Assembly: GCF_003846175.1 (NCBI RefSeq)
Contig: NZ_ML123045.1
Coordinates: forward strand, 1,082,082 to 1,146,081
From: Streptomyces sp. ADI95-17
Lineage (GTDB): Bacteria > Actinomycetota > Actinomycetes > Streptomycetales > Streptomycetaceae
Reading direction: 5' to 3'
Length of the DNA: 64,000 bases
The notes under the pieces were generated by a model. It ran no database searches. It saw only the letters and a list, made by a program, of their open reading frames with translations, and had not been told where the DNA came from. The translations under genes and the position numbers were made by a program. This document shows, piece by piece, positions 8,172 through 15,940 of this stretch (position 1 is its first letter; each line of letters opens with the position of its first letter).

Positions 8172-9683
8172 ATGACGAGCAGCACCGAGACCACCGCCAC
8201 CACTCCGCAGGTTGCGGTCAACGACATCGGCGACGCGGACGCGTTCCTCGCGGCGATCGACGAGACGATCAAGTACTTCAACGACGGCGATATCGTTGAC
8301 GGTGTCATCGTCAAGGTTGACCGGGACGAGGTTCTCCTCGACATCGGTTACAAGACCGAAGGTGTCATCCCGAGCCGCGAGCTCTCGATCAAGCACGACG
8401 TCGACCCGAACGAGGTCGTCAAGGTCGGTGACGAGATCGAGGCCCTGGTCCTCCAGAAGGAGGACAAGGAAGGCCGCCTGATCCTCTCGAAGAAGCGCGC
8501 TCAGTACGAGCGTGCCTGGGGCACCATCGAGAAGATCAAGGAAGAAGACGGCATCGTCACCGGTACCGTCATCGAGGTCGTCAAGGGTGGTCTCATCCTC
8601 GACATCGGCCTCCGTGGCTTCCTGCCGGCGTCGCTCGTCGAGATGCGTCGTGTCCGCGACCTTCAGCCCTACGTGGGCAAGGAGCTCGAGGCGAAGATCA
8701 TCGAGCTGGACAAGAACCGCAACAACGTGGTCCTGTCCCGCCGCGCCTGGCTGGAGCAGACCCAGAGCGAGGTCCGCCAGACGTTCCTCACGACCCTGCA
8801 GAAGGGCCAGGTCCGCTCCGGCGTCGTTTCCTCGATCGTCAACTTCGGTGCGTTCGTGGACCTCGGCGGCGTCGACGGTCTCGTGCACGTCTCCGAGCTG
8901 TCCTGGAAGCACATCGACCACCCCTCCGAGGTTGTCGAGGTCGGCCAGGAAGTCACCGTCGAGGTTCTCGACGTCGACATGGACCGCGAGCGCGTCTCCC
9001 TGTCGCTCAAGGCGACGCAGGAAGACCCGTGGCAGCAGTTCGCCCGTACGCACCAGATCGGGCAGGTCGTTCCCGGTAAGGTCACCAAGCTCGTTCCGTT
9101 CGGTGCGTTCGTCCGCGTCGACGAGGGCATCGAGGGTCTGGTCCACATCTCCGAGCTGGCCGAGCGCCACGTGGAGATCCCGGAGCAGGTCGTCCAGGTC
9201 AACGACGAGATCTTCGTCAAGGTCATCGACATCGACCTCGAGCGCCGTCGCATCAGCCTCTCGCTGAAGCAGGCCAACGAGTCCTTCGGTGCCGACCCGG
9301 CCTCGGTCGAGTTCGACCCGACCCTGTACGGCATGGCCGCGTCCTACGACGACCAGGGCAACTACATCTACCCCGAGGGCTTCGACCCCGAGACCAACGA
9401 CTGGCTCGAGGGCTACGAGACCCAGCGCGAGGCGTGGGAGGGCCAGTACGCCGAGGCGCAGCAGCGCTTCGAGCAGCACCAGGCCCAGGTCATCAAGTCC
9501 CGCGAGGCCGACGAGGCTGCTGCTGCCGAGGGCGCTGCTGCGCCGGCCGGTGGCGCCCCGGCTGCCTCCGGCGGCAGCGGTGGCGGCTCGTACTCCTCGG
9601 AGTCCGCGGACAACTCCGGCGCCCTGGCGTCGGACGAGGCCCTGGCTGCCCTGCGCGAGAAGCTGGCGGGCGGCCAGAGCTGA
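8172..9683 (+). CDS. rpsA: 30S ribosomal protein S1
   Basis: 503 residues with four S1/OB-fold RNA-binding repeats, at about residues 35-105, 120-190, 205-275 and 290-360. The repeats show the usual signatures (VDGVIVKVDRDEVLLDIGYK, GVVSSIVNFGAFVDLGG, VPGKVTKLVPFGAFVRV). The acidic, then Ala/Gly/Ser-rich C-terminal tail is typical of actinobacterial S1, which has four repeats instead of the six in E. coli. S1 helps the 30S subunit bind and unfold mRNA. The body uses more GTC/GAG/AAG and fewer rare codons than its neighbours, as expected for a highly expressed gene. A strong terminator follows. Confidence 0.98.
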   Translation: MTSSTETTATTPQVAVNDIGDADAFLAAIDETIKYFNDGDIVDGVIVKVDRDEVLLDIGYKTEGVIPSRELSIKHDVDPNEVVKVGDEIEALVLQKEDKEGRLILSKKRAQYERAWGTIEKIKEEDGIVTGTVIEVVKGGLILDIGLRGFLPASLVEMRRVRDLQPYVGKELEAKIIELDKNRNNVVLSRRAWLEQTQSEVRQTFLTTLQKGQVRSGVVSSIVNFGAFVDLGGVDGLVHVSELSWKHIDHPSEVVEVGQEVTVEVLDVDMDRERVSLSLKATQEDPWQQFARTHQIGQVVPGKVTKLVPFGAFVRVDEGIEGLVHISELAERHVEIPEQVVQVNDEIFVKVIDIDLERRRISLSLKQANESFGADPASVEFDPTLYGMAASYDDQGNYIYPEGFDPETNDWLEGYETQREAWEGQYAEAQQRFEQHQAQVIKSREADEAAAAEGAAAPAGGAPAASGGSGGGSYSSESADNSGALASDEALAALREKLAGGQS

Positions 9684-9728
9684 CGCTCTGCACCCCCTCC
9701 GGTCGATGATCGACCGCAGTAGCTGAAA

Positions 9729-9764
9729 AGTGAGGCCCGCTCCCTTCGGGGAGCGGGCCTCACT
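9729..9764 (+). terminator. rpsA terminator with UUCG tetraloop
   Basis: A 16-bp perfect stem (9729-9744 with 9749-9764, core TGAGGCCCGCTCCC / GGGAGCGGGCCTCA) is closed by TTCG and followed by CGTTTT. It also lies at the end of the convergent beta-helix gene and may stop transcription from both sides. Confidence 0.95.
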
Positions 9765-9780
9765 CGTTTTCGCGGCGCGG

Positions 9781-10743
9781 CTACGGTGTGACGGTGATGT
9801 TGGTCAGGCCCTTCCCGCCGGTCACCGTGTTGCTGCTGTGGACGGTGGCCGGGCAGTTCGTGCCGTAGTTGGTGATGTTGATCGCGAGCTGCTTGTCGCC
9901 CTTGGAACCGGTCAGGTCCGAGGTGTTGTCGCGGAAGACGGTGCCGCAGCCCCAGCCGCTCTCCTGGGTGTGGGTCTCATAGCCGTTGTTGGTCGTACGG
10001 GAGCCCTTGTTGCCCTCGACCAGGACGTCATTGCCCTTCACGTCGACCCAGGAGTCGTCGTAGTTGGCGCCGGTCAGCCCGCTGCCGTCGAAGGTGTTGC
10101 CGACGATCTTCGCCCCGGTGGTGCCCTCCTTGATATCGACGTTCTCGCCGCCTACCCCCGGACCGATCCTGTTGTCCAGGATCTGGACCCGGTCGCTCCG
10201 GTCGGAGAGATCGCCGGCCGTGCCGACATAGACGCCCTCGCCCATGCCGCGGCCGTCGTGCCCGGTGTCGTAGATCCGTGAGTTCTTGATGACGCCGTCC
10301 TTGCTGGACTTGCGGAAGTGGACGCCCTCCATGTCCAGATCGTGCACGGTCACCGAATCGATGACGACGCCGGTGGCGGTGTCGGCCATGATGCCCTTCT
10401 GGCCGCCGGTGACGGTGATGCCCCTGACGGTCCAGTAGGAGGCGCCGTTGAGGTGCAGTCCGTACCCCCCGCCCGCCGTGAGGATCGCCTTGGCGGAGCC
10501 CGTGAGCGTGATCCGGGCGGAAGCGGTGCCGGGGACGGTCGCCTTGAAGTTGCCGGTGTAGGTGCCGTCGGCGAGCCGGATCGTGTCGCCGGGGGCCGCG
10601 GCGGTGAGGGCGGACTTGAACTGGGCGGCGGTGCTCACGTCGATGACCGTCGCCGCACCCGCCGCGGTGGCGGAGGCGAGGGCGAGGCCGCCGGTGGCGA
10701 GCGCGGTGGCCAGCAGGGCGGGGAGCGGAGTGCGGGTGCGCAT
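9781..10743 (-). CDS. Secreted right-handed parallel beta-helix protein
   Basis: 320 residues. A clear Sec signal (MRTRTPLPALLATALATGG...AGAAT) ends near residue 31. A DTIRLADGTYTG start and repeated short strands then appear (GYGLHLNGASYWTVRGITV, GVHFRKSSKDGVIKNSRI, VQILDNRIG, AKIVGNTFDGSG). These are the ladder-like repeats of pectate-lyase/chondroitinase-B-like beta-helix enzymes (polysaccharide lyase-like). Two cysteines near the end (GWGCGT, GTNCPA) may form a disulfide. It probably cleaves or binds a polysaccharide outside the cell; the substrate is unknown. A GGAAGG site precedes the ATG. Its promoter carries a DasR-like operator. Confidence 0.85.
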   Translation of the reverse strand: MRTRTPLPALLATALATGGLALASATAAGAATVIDVSTAAQFKSALTAAAPGDTIRLADGTYTGNFKATVPGTASARITLTGSAKAILTAGGGYGLHLNGASYWTVRGITVTGGQKGIMADTATGVVIDSVTVHDLDMEGVHFRKSSKDGVIKNSRIYDTGHDGRGMGEGVYVGTAGDLSDRSDRVQILDNRIGPGVGGENVDIKEGTTGAKIVGNTFDGSGLTGANYDDSWVDVKGNDVLVEGNKGSRTTNNGYETHTQESGWGCGTVFRDNTSDLTGSKGDKQLAINITNYGTNCPATVHSSNTVTGGKGLTNITVTP

Positions 10744-10821
10744 GGGGGTGCCTTCCCGTCGAAGGGGTTCGAGGTTCTCGTACATGAATGTGGGGCGAGT
10801 CTCTGAACGCTCTGCCCAGTG

Positions 10822-10863
10822 ACGGTAGGGACGGGGTGCGACCCTGTCAATGTCTGGACCAAT
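10822..10863 (-). promoter_or_regulatory. Promoter with overlapping DasR/GntR-type operator
   Basis: On the minus strand, TTGACA (10845-10850) and TACCGT (10822-10827) are spaced 17 nt apart, a near-consensus housekeeping promoter for the beta-helix gene. Directly on its upstream edge sits ATTGGTCCAGACAT (10850-10863), which resembles the GGTCTAGACC core of DasR sites and the similar boxes before Streptomyces chitinase genes. An operator overlapping the -35 would repress the gene until a sugar signal releases it. Confidence 0.65.
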
Positions 10864-11195
10864 GCTTCCATGAGGGCGGACCGGTGAGCCGGGTGAGCCG
10901 GGGAACGCCTGTGGTGCACGGGAAACTGACGGCCCGTTCCCCGCCCGTGCGCAGAGCCGGTGGCCCGGGGTCTGCCGTGAACTCGGCTTCACTGGCGCGG
11001 TGTTCACCGACATGAACGTCAACGCCTTTGTCCCGAGCGGAAAGGCGGACGCCCGCCACAGGTTCCCGTCCTGCGGCCCGGCCCCGGGTTCTCGCATCGG
11101 ATCCGGCATGAACCGGCGGGTGAGAGGGCACAGTCCGGGAATGCATGTGCCCTGCCGGACGTTCTTCTCGACGAACACGAGGAGGAGCGGTAACC
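10864..11195. other. Intergenic region between beta-helix and PAC2 genes
   Basis: About 330 bp without a convincing gene. It contains a short direct repeat (GGTGAGCCGGGTGAGCCGGGG near 10881-10901, imperfect) and, at its right end, the GGAGGAGCGG ribosome binding site of the PAC2 gene. A promoter for PAC2 must lie here, but no pair of boxes stands out. Confidence 0.5.
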
Positions 11196-12134
11196 GTGCC
11201 TGATCCGCAGAGTTTGTACGAATGGGAGCCGAAGGGCCTGGCCGTCGTCGACATGGCGCTCGCCCAGGAGTCGGCCGGCCTGGTCATGCTCTACCACTTC
11301 GACGGATACATCGACGCGGGCGAGACCGGCGAGCAGATCGTGGACGGCCTGCTCGAAACGCTGCCGCACCAGGTCGTGGCCAGCTTCGACCACGACCGCC
11401 TGGTCGACTACCGCGCACGACGCCCGCTGTTCACCTTCCGGCGCGACCGCTGGGCCGCCTACGAGACCCCGACGCTCGACGTCAGGGTCGTGCAGGACGC
11501 CACCGGGGCGCCCTTCCTGCTGCTGTCCGGGCCCGAGCCCGACGTGGAGTGGGAGCGCTTCGCCGCCGCCGTCGAGCAGATCGTCGAGCGCCTCGGTGTG
11601 CGCCTCGCGGTGAATTTCAACGGCATCCCGATGGGTGTCCCGCACACCCGCCCCGTCGGCATCACCCCGCACGGCAACCGCACGGACCTCATGCCCGGCC
11701 ACCGCAGCCCCTTCGACGAGGCGCAGGTGCCCGGCTCCGCCGAGGCCCTGGTGGAGTACCGGCTGATGGAGGCCGGACACGACGTCCTCGGCGTGGCCGC
11801 CCACGTCCCGCACTACGTCGCCCGCTCCGCTTACCCGGACGCCGCGCTCACCGCGCTGGAGTCGATCACGGCCGCGACCGGCCTGGTCCTGCCGAGCGTC
11901 GCCCATGCGCTGCGCACCGAGGCGCACCGCACCCAGACCGAGATCGACCGGCAGATCGACCAGGGAGACGAGGAGCTCGTCTCGCTCGTCGAGGGCCTTG
12001 AGCACCAGTACGACGCGGTCGCCGGATCCGAGACCCGGGGCAACCTGGTGGCCGAGCCGGTGGACCTGCCGTCCGCCGACGAGATCGGCCTCGAATTCGA
12101 GCGGTTCCTCGCGGAGCGCGAGGGGGACGCCTGA
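11196..12134 (+). CDS. PAC2 family protein
   Basis: 312 residues. The sequence [19 protein letters not shown] segment near the start ([15 protein letters not shown]), [14 protein letters not shown], and [18 protein letters not shown] are typical of the PAC2 (proteasome assembly chaperone 2-like) family found in actinobacteria. The family's function in bacteria is not established; a link to the proteasome is only by fold. The GTG at 11196 is chosen because GGAGGAGCGG stands five nt before it; the upstream ATG at 11145 has no such site. coaE follows 40 nt later. Confidence 0.88.
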   Translation: MPDPQSLYEWEPKGLAVVDMALAQESAGLVMLYHFDGYIDAGETGEQIVDGLLETLPHQVVASFDHDRLVDYRARRPLFTFRRDRWAAYETPTLDVRVVQDATGAPFLLLSGPEPDVEWERFAAAVEQIVERLGVRLAVNFNGIPMGVPHTRPVGITPHGNRTDLMPGHRSPFDEAQVPGSAEALVEYRLMEAGHDVLGVAAHVPHYVARSAYPDAALTALESITAATGLVLPSVAHALRTEAHRTQTEIDRQIDQGDEELVSLVEGLEHQYDAVAGSETRGNLVAEPVDLPSADEIGLEFERFLAEREGDA

Positions 12135-12174
12135 CCACCCCCGCCGGTCACCCCCGCGTACTAGGCTGCCGGGC

Positions 12175-12780
12175 ATGCTGAAAGTGGGCCTGACCGGTGG
12201 GATCGGCGCCGGCAAGAGCGAAGTGTCACGGCTGCTCGTCGGATACGGGGCCGTGCTGATCGACGCGGACCGGATCGCCCGCGAGGTCGTCGAGCCGGGG
12301 ACACCCGGGCTCGCGGCCGTCGTCGACGCGTTCGGCGCCGGCATCCTCACCGCCGACGGCACCCTGGACCGGCCGAAGCTCGGCTCGATCGTCTTCTCCG
12401 ACGCCGACCGGCTCGCCACTCTCAACGCGATCGTCCACCCCCTGGTCGGCGCCCGCTCCGCCGAGCTGGAGCGGGCGGCGGGCCCCGACTCGGTCGTGGT
12501 CCACGACGTCCCGCTCCTCACCGAGAACGGCCTGGCGCCGCTCTACGACCTGGTGGTCGTCGTGGACGCGAGCCCCGGGACCCAGCTCGACCGGCTCGTA
12601 CGGCTGCGCGGCATGACCGAGCCCGAGGCCCGCGCCCGGATGGCCGCCCAGGCCACCCGCGAGCAGCGGAGAGCCGTGGCCGACCTGATCATCGACAACG
12701 ACGGGCCGCTGGAGAACCTGGAGCCGCAGGTCCGCAAGGTCTGGTCGGAGCTGACCGGGCGGGCCGCCGTGGCCGGCTGA
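12175..12780 (+). CDS. coaE: Dephospho-CoA kinase
   Basis: 201 residues, about the usual size. Walker [12 protein letters not shown] at residues 5-15, the [13 protein letters not shown] motif near 33, IVHPLVG, and [10 protein letters not shown] are diagnostic of CoaE, which phosphorylates the 3'-hydroxyl of dephospho-CoA in the last step of CoA synthesis. There is no clear ribosome binding site. TAGGCT (12162-12167) ends seven nt before the ATG, which suggests a leaderless transcript, though read-through from the PAC2 gene is equally possible. The rpsA-coaE neighbourhood is conserved in Streptomyces. Confidence 0.95.
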   Translation: MLKVGLTGGIGAGKSEVSRLLVGYGAVLIDADRIAREVVEPGTPGLAAVVDAFGAGILTADGTLDRPKLGSIVFSDADRLATLNAIVHPLVGARSAELERAAGPDSVVVHDVPLLTENGLAPLYDLVVVVDASPGTQLDRLVRLRGMTEPEARARMAAQATREQRRAVADLIIDNDGPLENLEPQVRKVWSELTGRAAVAG

Positions 12781-12877
12781 CCCCGGCACCGGCCGGGACC
12801 GGAATACCGGGCCGCGGCCGGACGTTGTGGACCCGGTGGCGGGTCGAGTACCCGGTGACGAAGGGAAGGACGAGACC

Positions 12878-13246
12878 GTGCCCGAGAGGACTCCGGAGAC
12901 CGACGTCATCGATTTCCGCGCGGCCGAACACCTGCTGGCCGCGCGTGATCCCCGGGGCGCGGTGAAACTGCTGGATTCGGTGATCGCGGCCCATCCGGAG
13001 AACACCGCGGCCCGGCTGCTGCGCGCCCGCGCGTTCTTCGCCGCCGCCCAGCTGCGCCCCGCCGAGCTCGAATTCGAACTCGTCCTGGAGCGCGAACCGG
13101 ACAACGCCTTCGCGCACTTCGCGCTGGCCCGCACCTTCGAGCGCTCCGGCCGCACGGACCGGGCCGCCCGCCACTTCCGGCTGGCCGCCGCGCTCGATCC
13201 GAACCCGGAGTATCTGAAGGCGGCCCGCTTCCCGGCCCAGGACTGA
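12878..13246 (+). CDS. Tetratricopeptide repeat protein
   Basis: 122 residues. After a short polar start it consists of about three TPR helix pairs: AAEHLLAARDPRGAVKLLDSVI, ENTAARLLRARAFFAAAQLRPA and NAFAHFALARTFERSGRTDRAA, with the usual Gly/Ala/Pro spacing. It is probably a cytoplasmic protein-protein adaptor. The GTG at 12878 is preceded by AAGGGAAGGA; the in-frame ATG at 12827 lacks a site. No partner is indicated by position. Confidence 0.8.
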   Translation: MPERTPETDVIDFRAAEHLLAARDPRGAVKLLDSVIAAHPENTAARLLRARAFFAAAQLRPAELEFELVLEREPDNAFAHFALARTFERSGRTDRAARHFRLAAALDPNPEYLKAARFPAQD

Positions 13247-13279
13247 CGCCCGGCGCCGGGCCGCGCCCCCGGTGGCGCT

Positions 13280-13558
13280 TCAGTGCCCGTACCTGCCGCG
13301 ACCGCTGTGGTCGGGTTCGTACGGCGGGATATCGCGGCCGGGCTGGTAGTGCGGGCCCTGGTGGATGTGGTGGATGATCACCGTCAGATCCACCAGGACC
13401 AGCACGAGCAGCAGGCCGCAGGCGGCGGCCCAGCCCGGCCGCCCGGTCAGTGTGAAGGCGGCCAGGCCGAAGACGGCCCAGGCCAGCCCCCATAGACTCA
13501 GCCAGAGCCGCAGCCGCAGTGGGCTGCGGGCAGTCGTCGGTTCATTGCCGGTACGCAT
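13280..13558 (-). CDS. DUF6343 family small membrane protein
   Basis: 92 residues. It starts MRTGNEPTTARSPLRLRL, then two hydrophobic helices (about 20-37 and 42-62) and a His-rich polar tail (IIHHIHQGPHYQPGRDIPPYEPDHSGRGRYGH). This pattern matches the Streptomyces family I know as DUF6343, function unknown. The His-rich tail could bind a metal. It converges on the TPR gene and is divergent from the ADP-ribosylglycohydrolase gene, 76 nt away. Confidence 0.75.
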   Translation of the reverse strand: MRTGNEPTTARSPLRLRLWLSLWGLAWAVFGLAAFTLTGRPGWAAACGLLLVLVLVDLTVIIHHIHQGPHYQPGRDIPPYEPDHSGRGRYGH

Positions 13559-13634
13559 GGCGATCGCCTCTTCTACCAGGATGGACCCGCGACGGCGTTT
13601 TGGGACATGCGACGTCGGACCGAGGAGATCGTGA

Positions 13635-14753
13635 GTGAACGGCACATCGTGGGAGGGCCGCACCGGCCGCAGGGCGAGGGTCCGGGGCTGTCTGCTGGGC
13701 GGCGCGGTCGGGGACGCGCTGGGGAACCCGGTGGAGTTCCTGTCCCTGGCCGGTATCCGCCGGGCACACGGTGAGCACGGCGTACAGGGACTCCTCCCGG
13801 ACGAGGAAGGGGTCGTCGGACGGGTCACGGACGATACGCAGATGACCCTGTTCACGGCCGAGGGGCTGATCAGGGCCCATGCCCGGGCGGCGTCGAAGGG
13901 GATCGGCGGTGCCGAGACCGCCCTCGTACGGAACGCCTACCTCCGCTGGCTGGACACCCAGAACCACCCCGCGCCGCCCTTCGCGGGCGGTGACAGCCCG
14001 ATACGGACCGGCTGGCTCCGGCAGCAGCCCTGGCTCTACGCCCGCCGGGCCCCCGGCAACGCCTGTCTGACCGGGCTCGCCACCGGCCACCTCCCCGAAC
14101 CGACGCGCCGGCTCGGTGAGCCCGGACCCGTCAACACCGGGTCCAAGGGGTGCGGCACGGTGATGCGCTCCGCCCCCTTCGGGCTGCTGGGCCAGGACGC
14201 CGAGTCGGGCTTCCGGCTCGCGTACTGGTGCGCGCAGATCACCCACGGCCATCCGACCGGCGCGTACGCGGCCGGGGCCCTCGCCGCGATCGTCACACAC
14301 CTCCTGGAGGGCGACTCGACGGCGGGCGCCGTGCTGAGGGCGATGGAGCTGCTGCGCCACCACCCGGGGCACGAGGAGACGACGGCGGCGCTGCGGGCCG
14401 CCGTGGATCTGGCCGCGGAGGGTGCGCCGACCGGCGAGAAGGTGGAGACGCTGGGCGCGGGCTGGGTCGCCGAGGAGGCCCTCGCCATCGCCGTGTACTG
14501 CGCCCTGGTGCTGCCCGGCGCCGACCAGGTGGCCCCGGCGCTGCTGCTCTCGGTCAACCACTCGGGCGACAGCGACTCCACGGGAGCGATCTGCGGCAAC
14601 CTGCTCGGCGCACGCCACGGGGACGTACACCTTCCGCCGTCCTGGCTGGTGTCGACCGAGGGCCGCGCGGTGATCACCGAGGTGGCCGACGATCTCTGCC
14701 TGGAGGCCGAGCACGCGGTCGCCTGGCCGGACGGGCGTTACCCGGCGTGCTGA
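13635..14753 (+). CDS. ADP-ribosylglycohydrolase family protein
   Basis: 372 residues. GCLLGGAVGDALGNPVEF near the N-terminus, VTDDTQMT at about 65-72 and SGDSDSTGAICGNLLGA near 312-328 carry the paired Asp residues that bind two magnesium ions in ADP-ribosylglycohydrolases (DraG/ARH type). These enzymes remove ADP-ribose from proteins or related substrates. CGTVMRSAPFGLL is the family's central motif. The GTG at 13635 follows GAGGAG by seven nt. Its target in this organism is not shown by context. Confidence 0.92.
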   Translation: MNGTSWEGRTGRRARVRGCLLGGAVGDALGNPVEFLSLAGIRRAHGEHGVQGLLPDEEGVVGRVTDDTQMTLFTAEGLIRAHARAASKGIGGAETALVRNAYLRWLDTQNHPAPPFAGGDSPIRTGWLRQQPWLYARRAPGNACLTGLATGHLPEPTRRLGEPGPVNTGSKGCGTVMRSAPFGLLGQDAESGFRLAYWCAQITHGHPTGAYAAGALAAIVTHLLEGDSTAGAVLRAMELLRHHPGHEETTAALRAAVDLAAEGAPTGEKVETLGAGWVAEEALAIAVYCALVLPGADQVAPALLLSVNHSGDSDSTGAICGNLLGARHGDVHLPPSWLVSTEGRAVITEVADDLCLEAEHAVAWPDGRYPAC

Positions 14754-14801
14754 CGGGCGGAGGGGGCATCGCCCGTCGGCACACCGGATTCTGACGATGC
14801 G

Positions 14802-15899
14802 TCAGTCGGACAGCAGCTTGGTGCGCAGGGCGGCCACCGTCGCGTCGTCGAGCTTCAGGCCCTCGCGTACGTAGGTGTCGAAATCGCCGTAGATGTGGTC
14901 GACCTCGTCGAACGCCGCGCGCAGCCAGCTCAGTTCGACGGCCTTCGGGTTGCCCAGGTAGTCGTTGCTGGCGAGGAAGTCCGCCTCGACGGTCTCGCGC
15001 GGGACGCCGAGCAGGGTGAGCAGTACGGCCGTGCTCCAGCCGGTGCGGTCCTTGCCCGAGCTGCAGTGGAAGACCGTAGCGCCGGAGTCGTTCGTCGCGA
15101 CGGCCGTGAGCAGGTCGCGGAAGGCGTAGTCGGCGCCCACGAAGTTGACCATGAACGGGTAGCCGATGGACTGGCCGAGGTCGGACGAGCCGGAGAACAG
15201 CCCGGCCGCGATGGCCTCGGCCAGGGTCATCAGGGCCGAGTCGTGGAAGCGGATGCCGTGGCTGAGCGACACCACGTCGGCGACCTGGTACTTCACACCG
15301 GCGGGCACCCGGTCCGGGTCGTCGTGCCGCTCCACCGCGTTGCGCAGGTCCACGTCGAGAGTGAGCCGCTGGGAGAGCAGGCGCTGCTGCTCGGCGTCGG
15401 TGAGCTTGTTGATCTTGTTGGAGCGGTAGACCAGCCCCGGGCGGACCCAGCGGCCGTCGGTGGTGCGGTAGCCGCCGATGTCCCGGAAGTTGCGGGCGGA
15501 GTCGATCCCGAGCGAGCGTTCGGCGACGACCAGCGGGGAACCGCTGTCCGGCACCAGCCGGAAGTACCAGCGCCCCGCCTCGGCGAGGGTTCCGGCGGGG
15601 ACGGTCAGCGAACCGGTGCCGGGGGCGGTGCCCACCGGGGTGCCGGTGGTGGCGTCGGGGGAGGTGACGGCGATGACGGTCACCGAGCCGGCGGCGGAGG
15701 ACCACGAGAGCGTGTAGCCGCCGTCGGCGGCGCGCTCGGCGGTGGCCGCGGTGAACGGCACCGCGGCGGCCCGGGTGCCGGCCTCGGCGCTCGCCGCGGG
15801 TGCGCCGGCGGGCGTGGCGGCGAGGGCCGGCGGTACGAGGACCGTACCGGCGAGCAGGACGGCCGCGACGGCTGCCTGGGTGATGCGGTGCGTGCGCAT
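14802..15899 (-). CDS. Secreted tyrosine-protein phosphatase
   Basis: 365 residues. A Sec signal (MRTHRITQAAVAAVLLAG...ALA) is followed by a fibronectin/Ig-like region (about 45-125) and a catalytic domain starting NFRDIGGYRTTDGRWVRPG, which identifies the Y_phosphatase3/protein tyrosine-serine phosphatase family. The P-loop is HCSSGKDRTG (C-x5-R), near residue 267. It probably removes phosphate from proteins or lipids outside the membrane. AAGGAG stands six nt before the ATG. It is the last of three same-strand genes for secreted hydrolases. Confidence 0.9.
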   Translation of the reverse strand: MRTHRITQAAVAAVLLAGTVLVPPALAATPAGAPAASAEAGTRAAAVPFTAATAERAADGGYTLSWSSAAGSVTVIAVTSPDATTGTPVGTAPGTGSLTVPAGTLAEAGRWYFRLVPDSGSPLVVAERSLGIDSARNFRDIGGYRTTDGRWVRPGLVYRSNKINKLTDAEQQRLLSQRLTLDVDLRNAVERHDDPDRVPAGVKYQVADVVSLSHGIRFHDSALMTLAEAIAAGLFSGSSDLGQSIGYPFMVNFVGADYAFRDLLTAVATNDSGATVFHCSSGKDRTGWSTAVLLTLLGVPRETVEADFLASNDYLGNPKAVELSWLRAAFDEVDHIYGDFDTYVREGLKLDDATVAALRTKLLSD

Positions 15900-15940
15900 G
15901 GTGCTCCTTGTCTGCATCCCTGTCAGGGGGGTGGGGGGTG

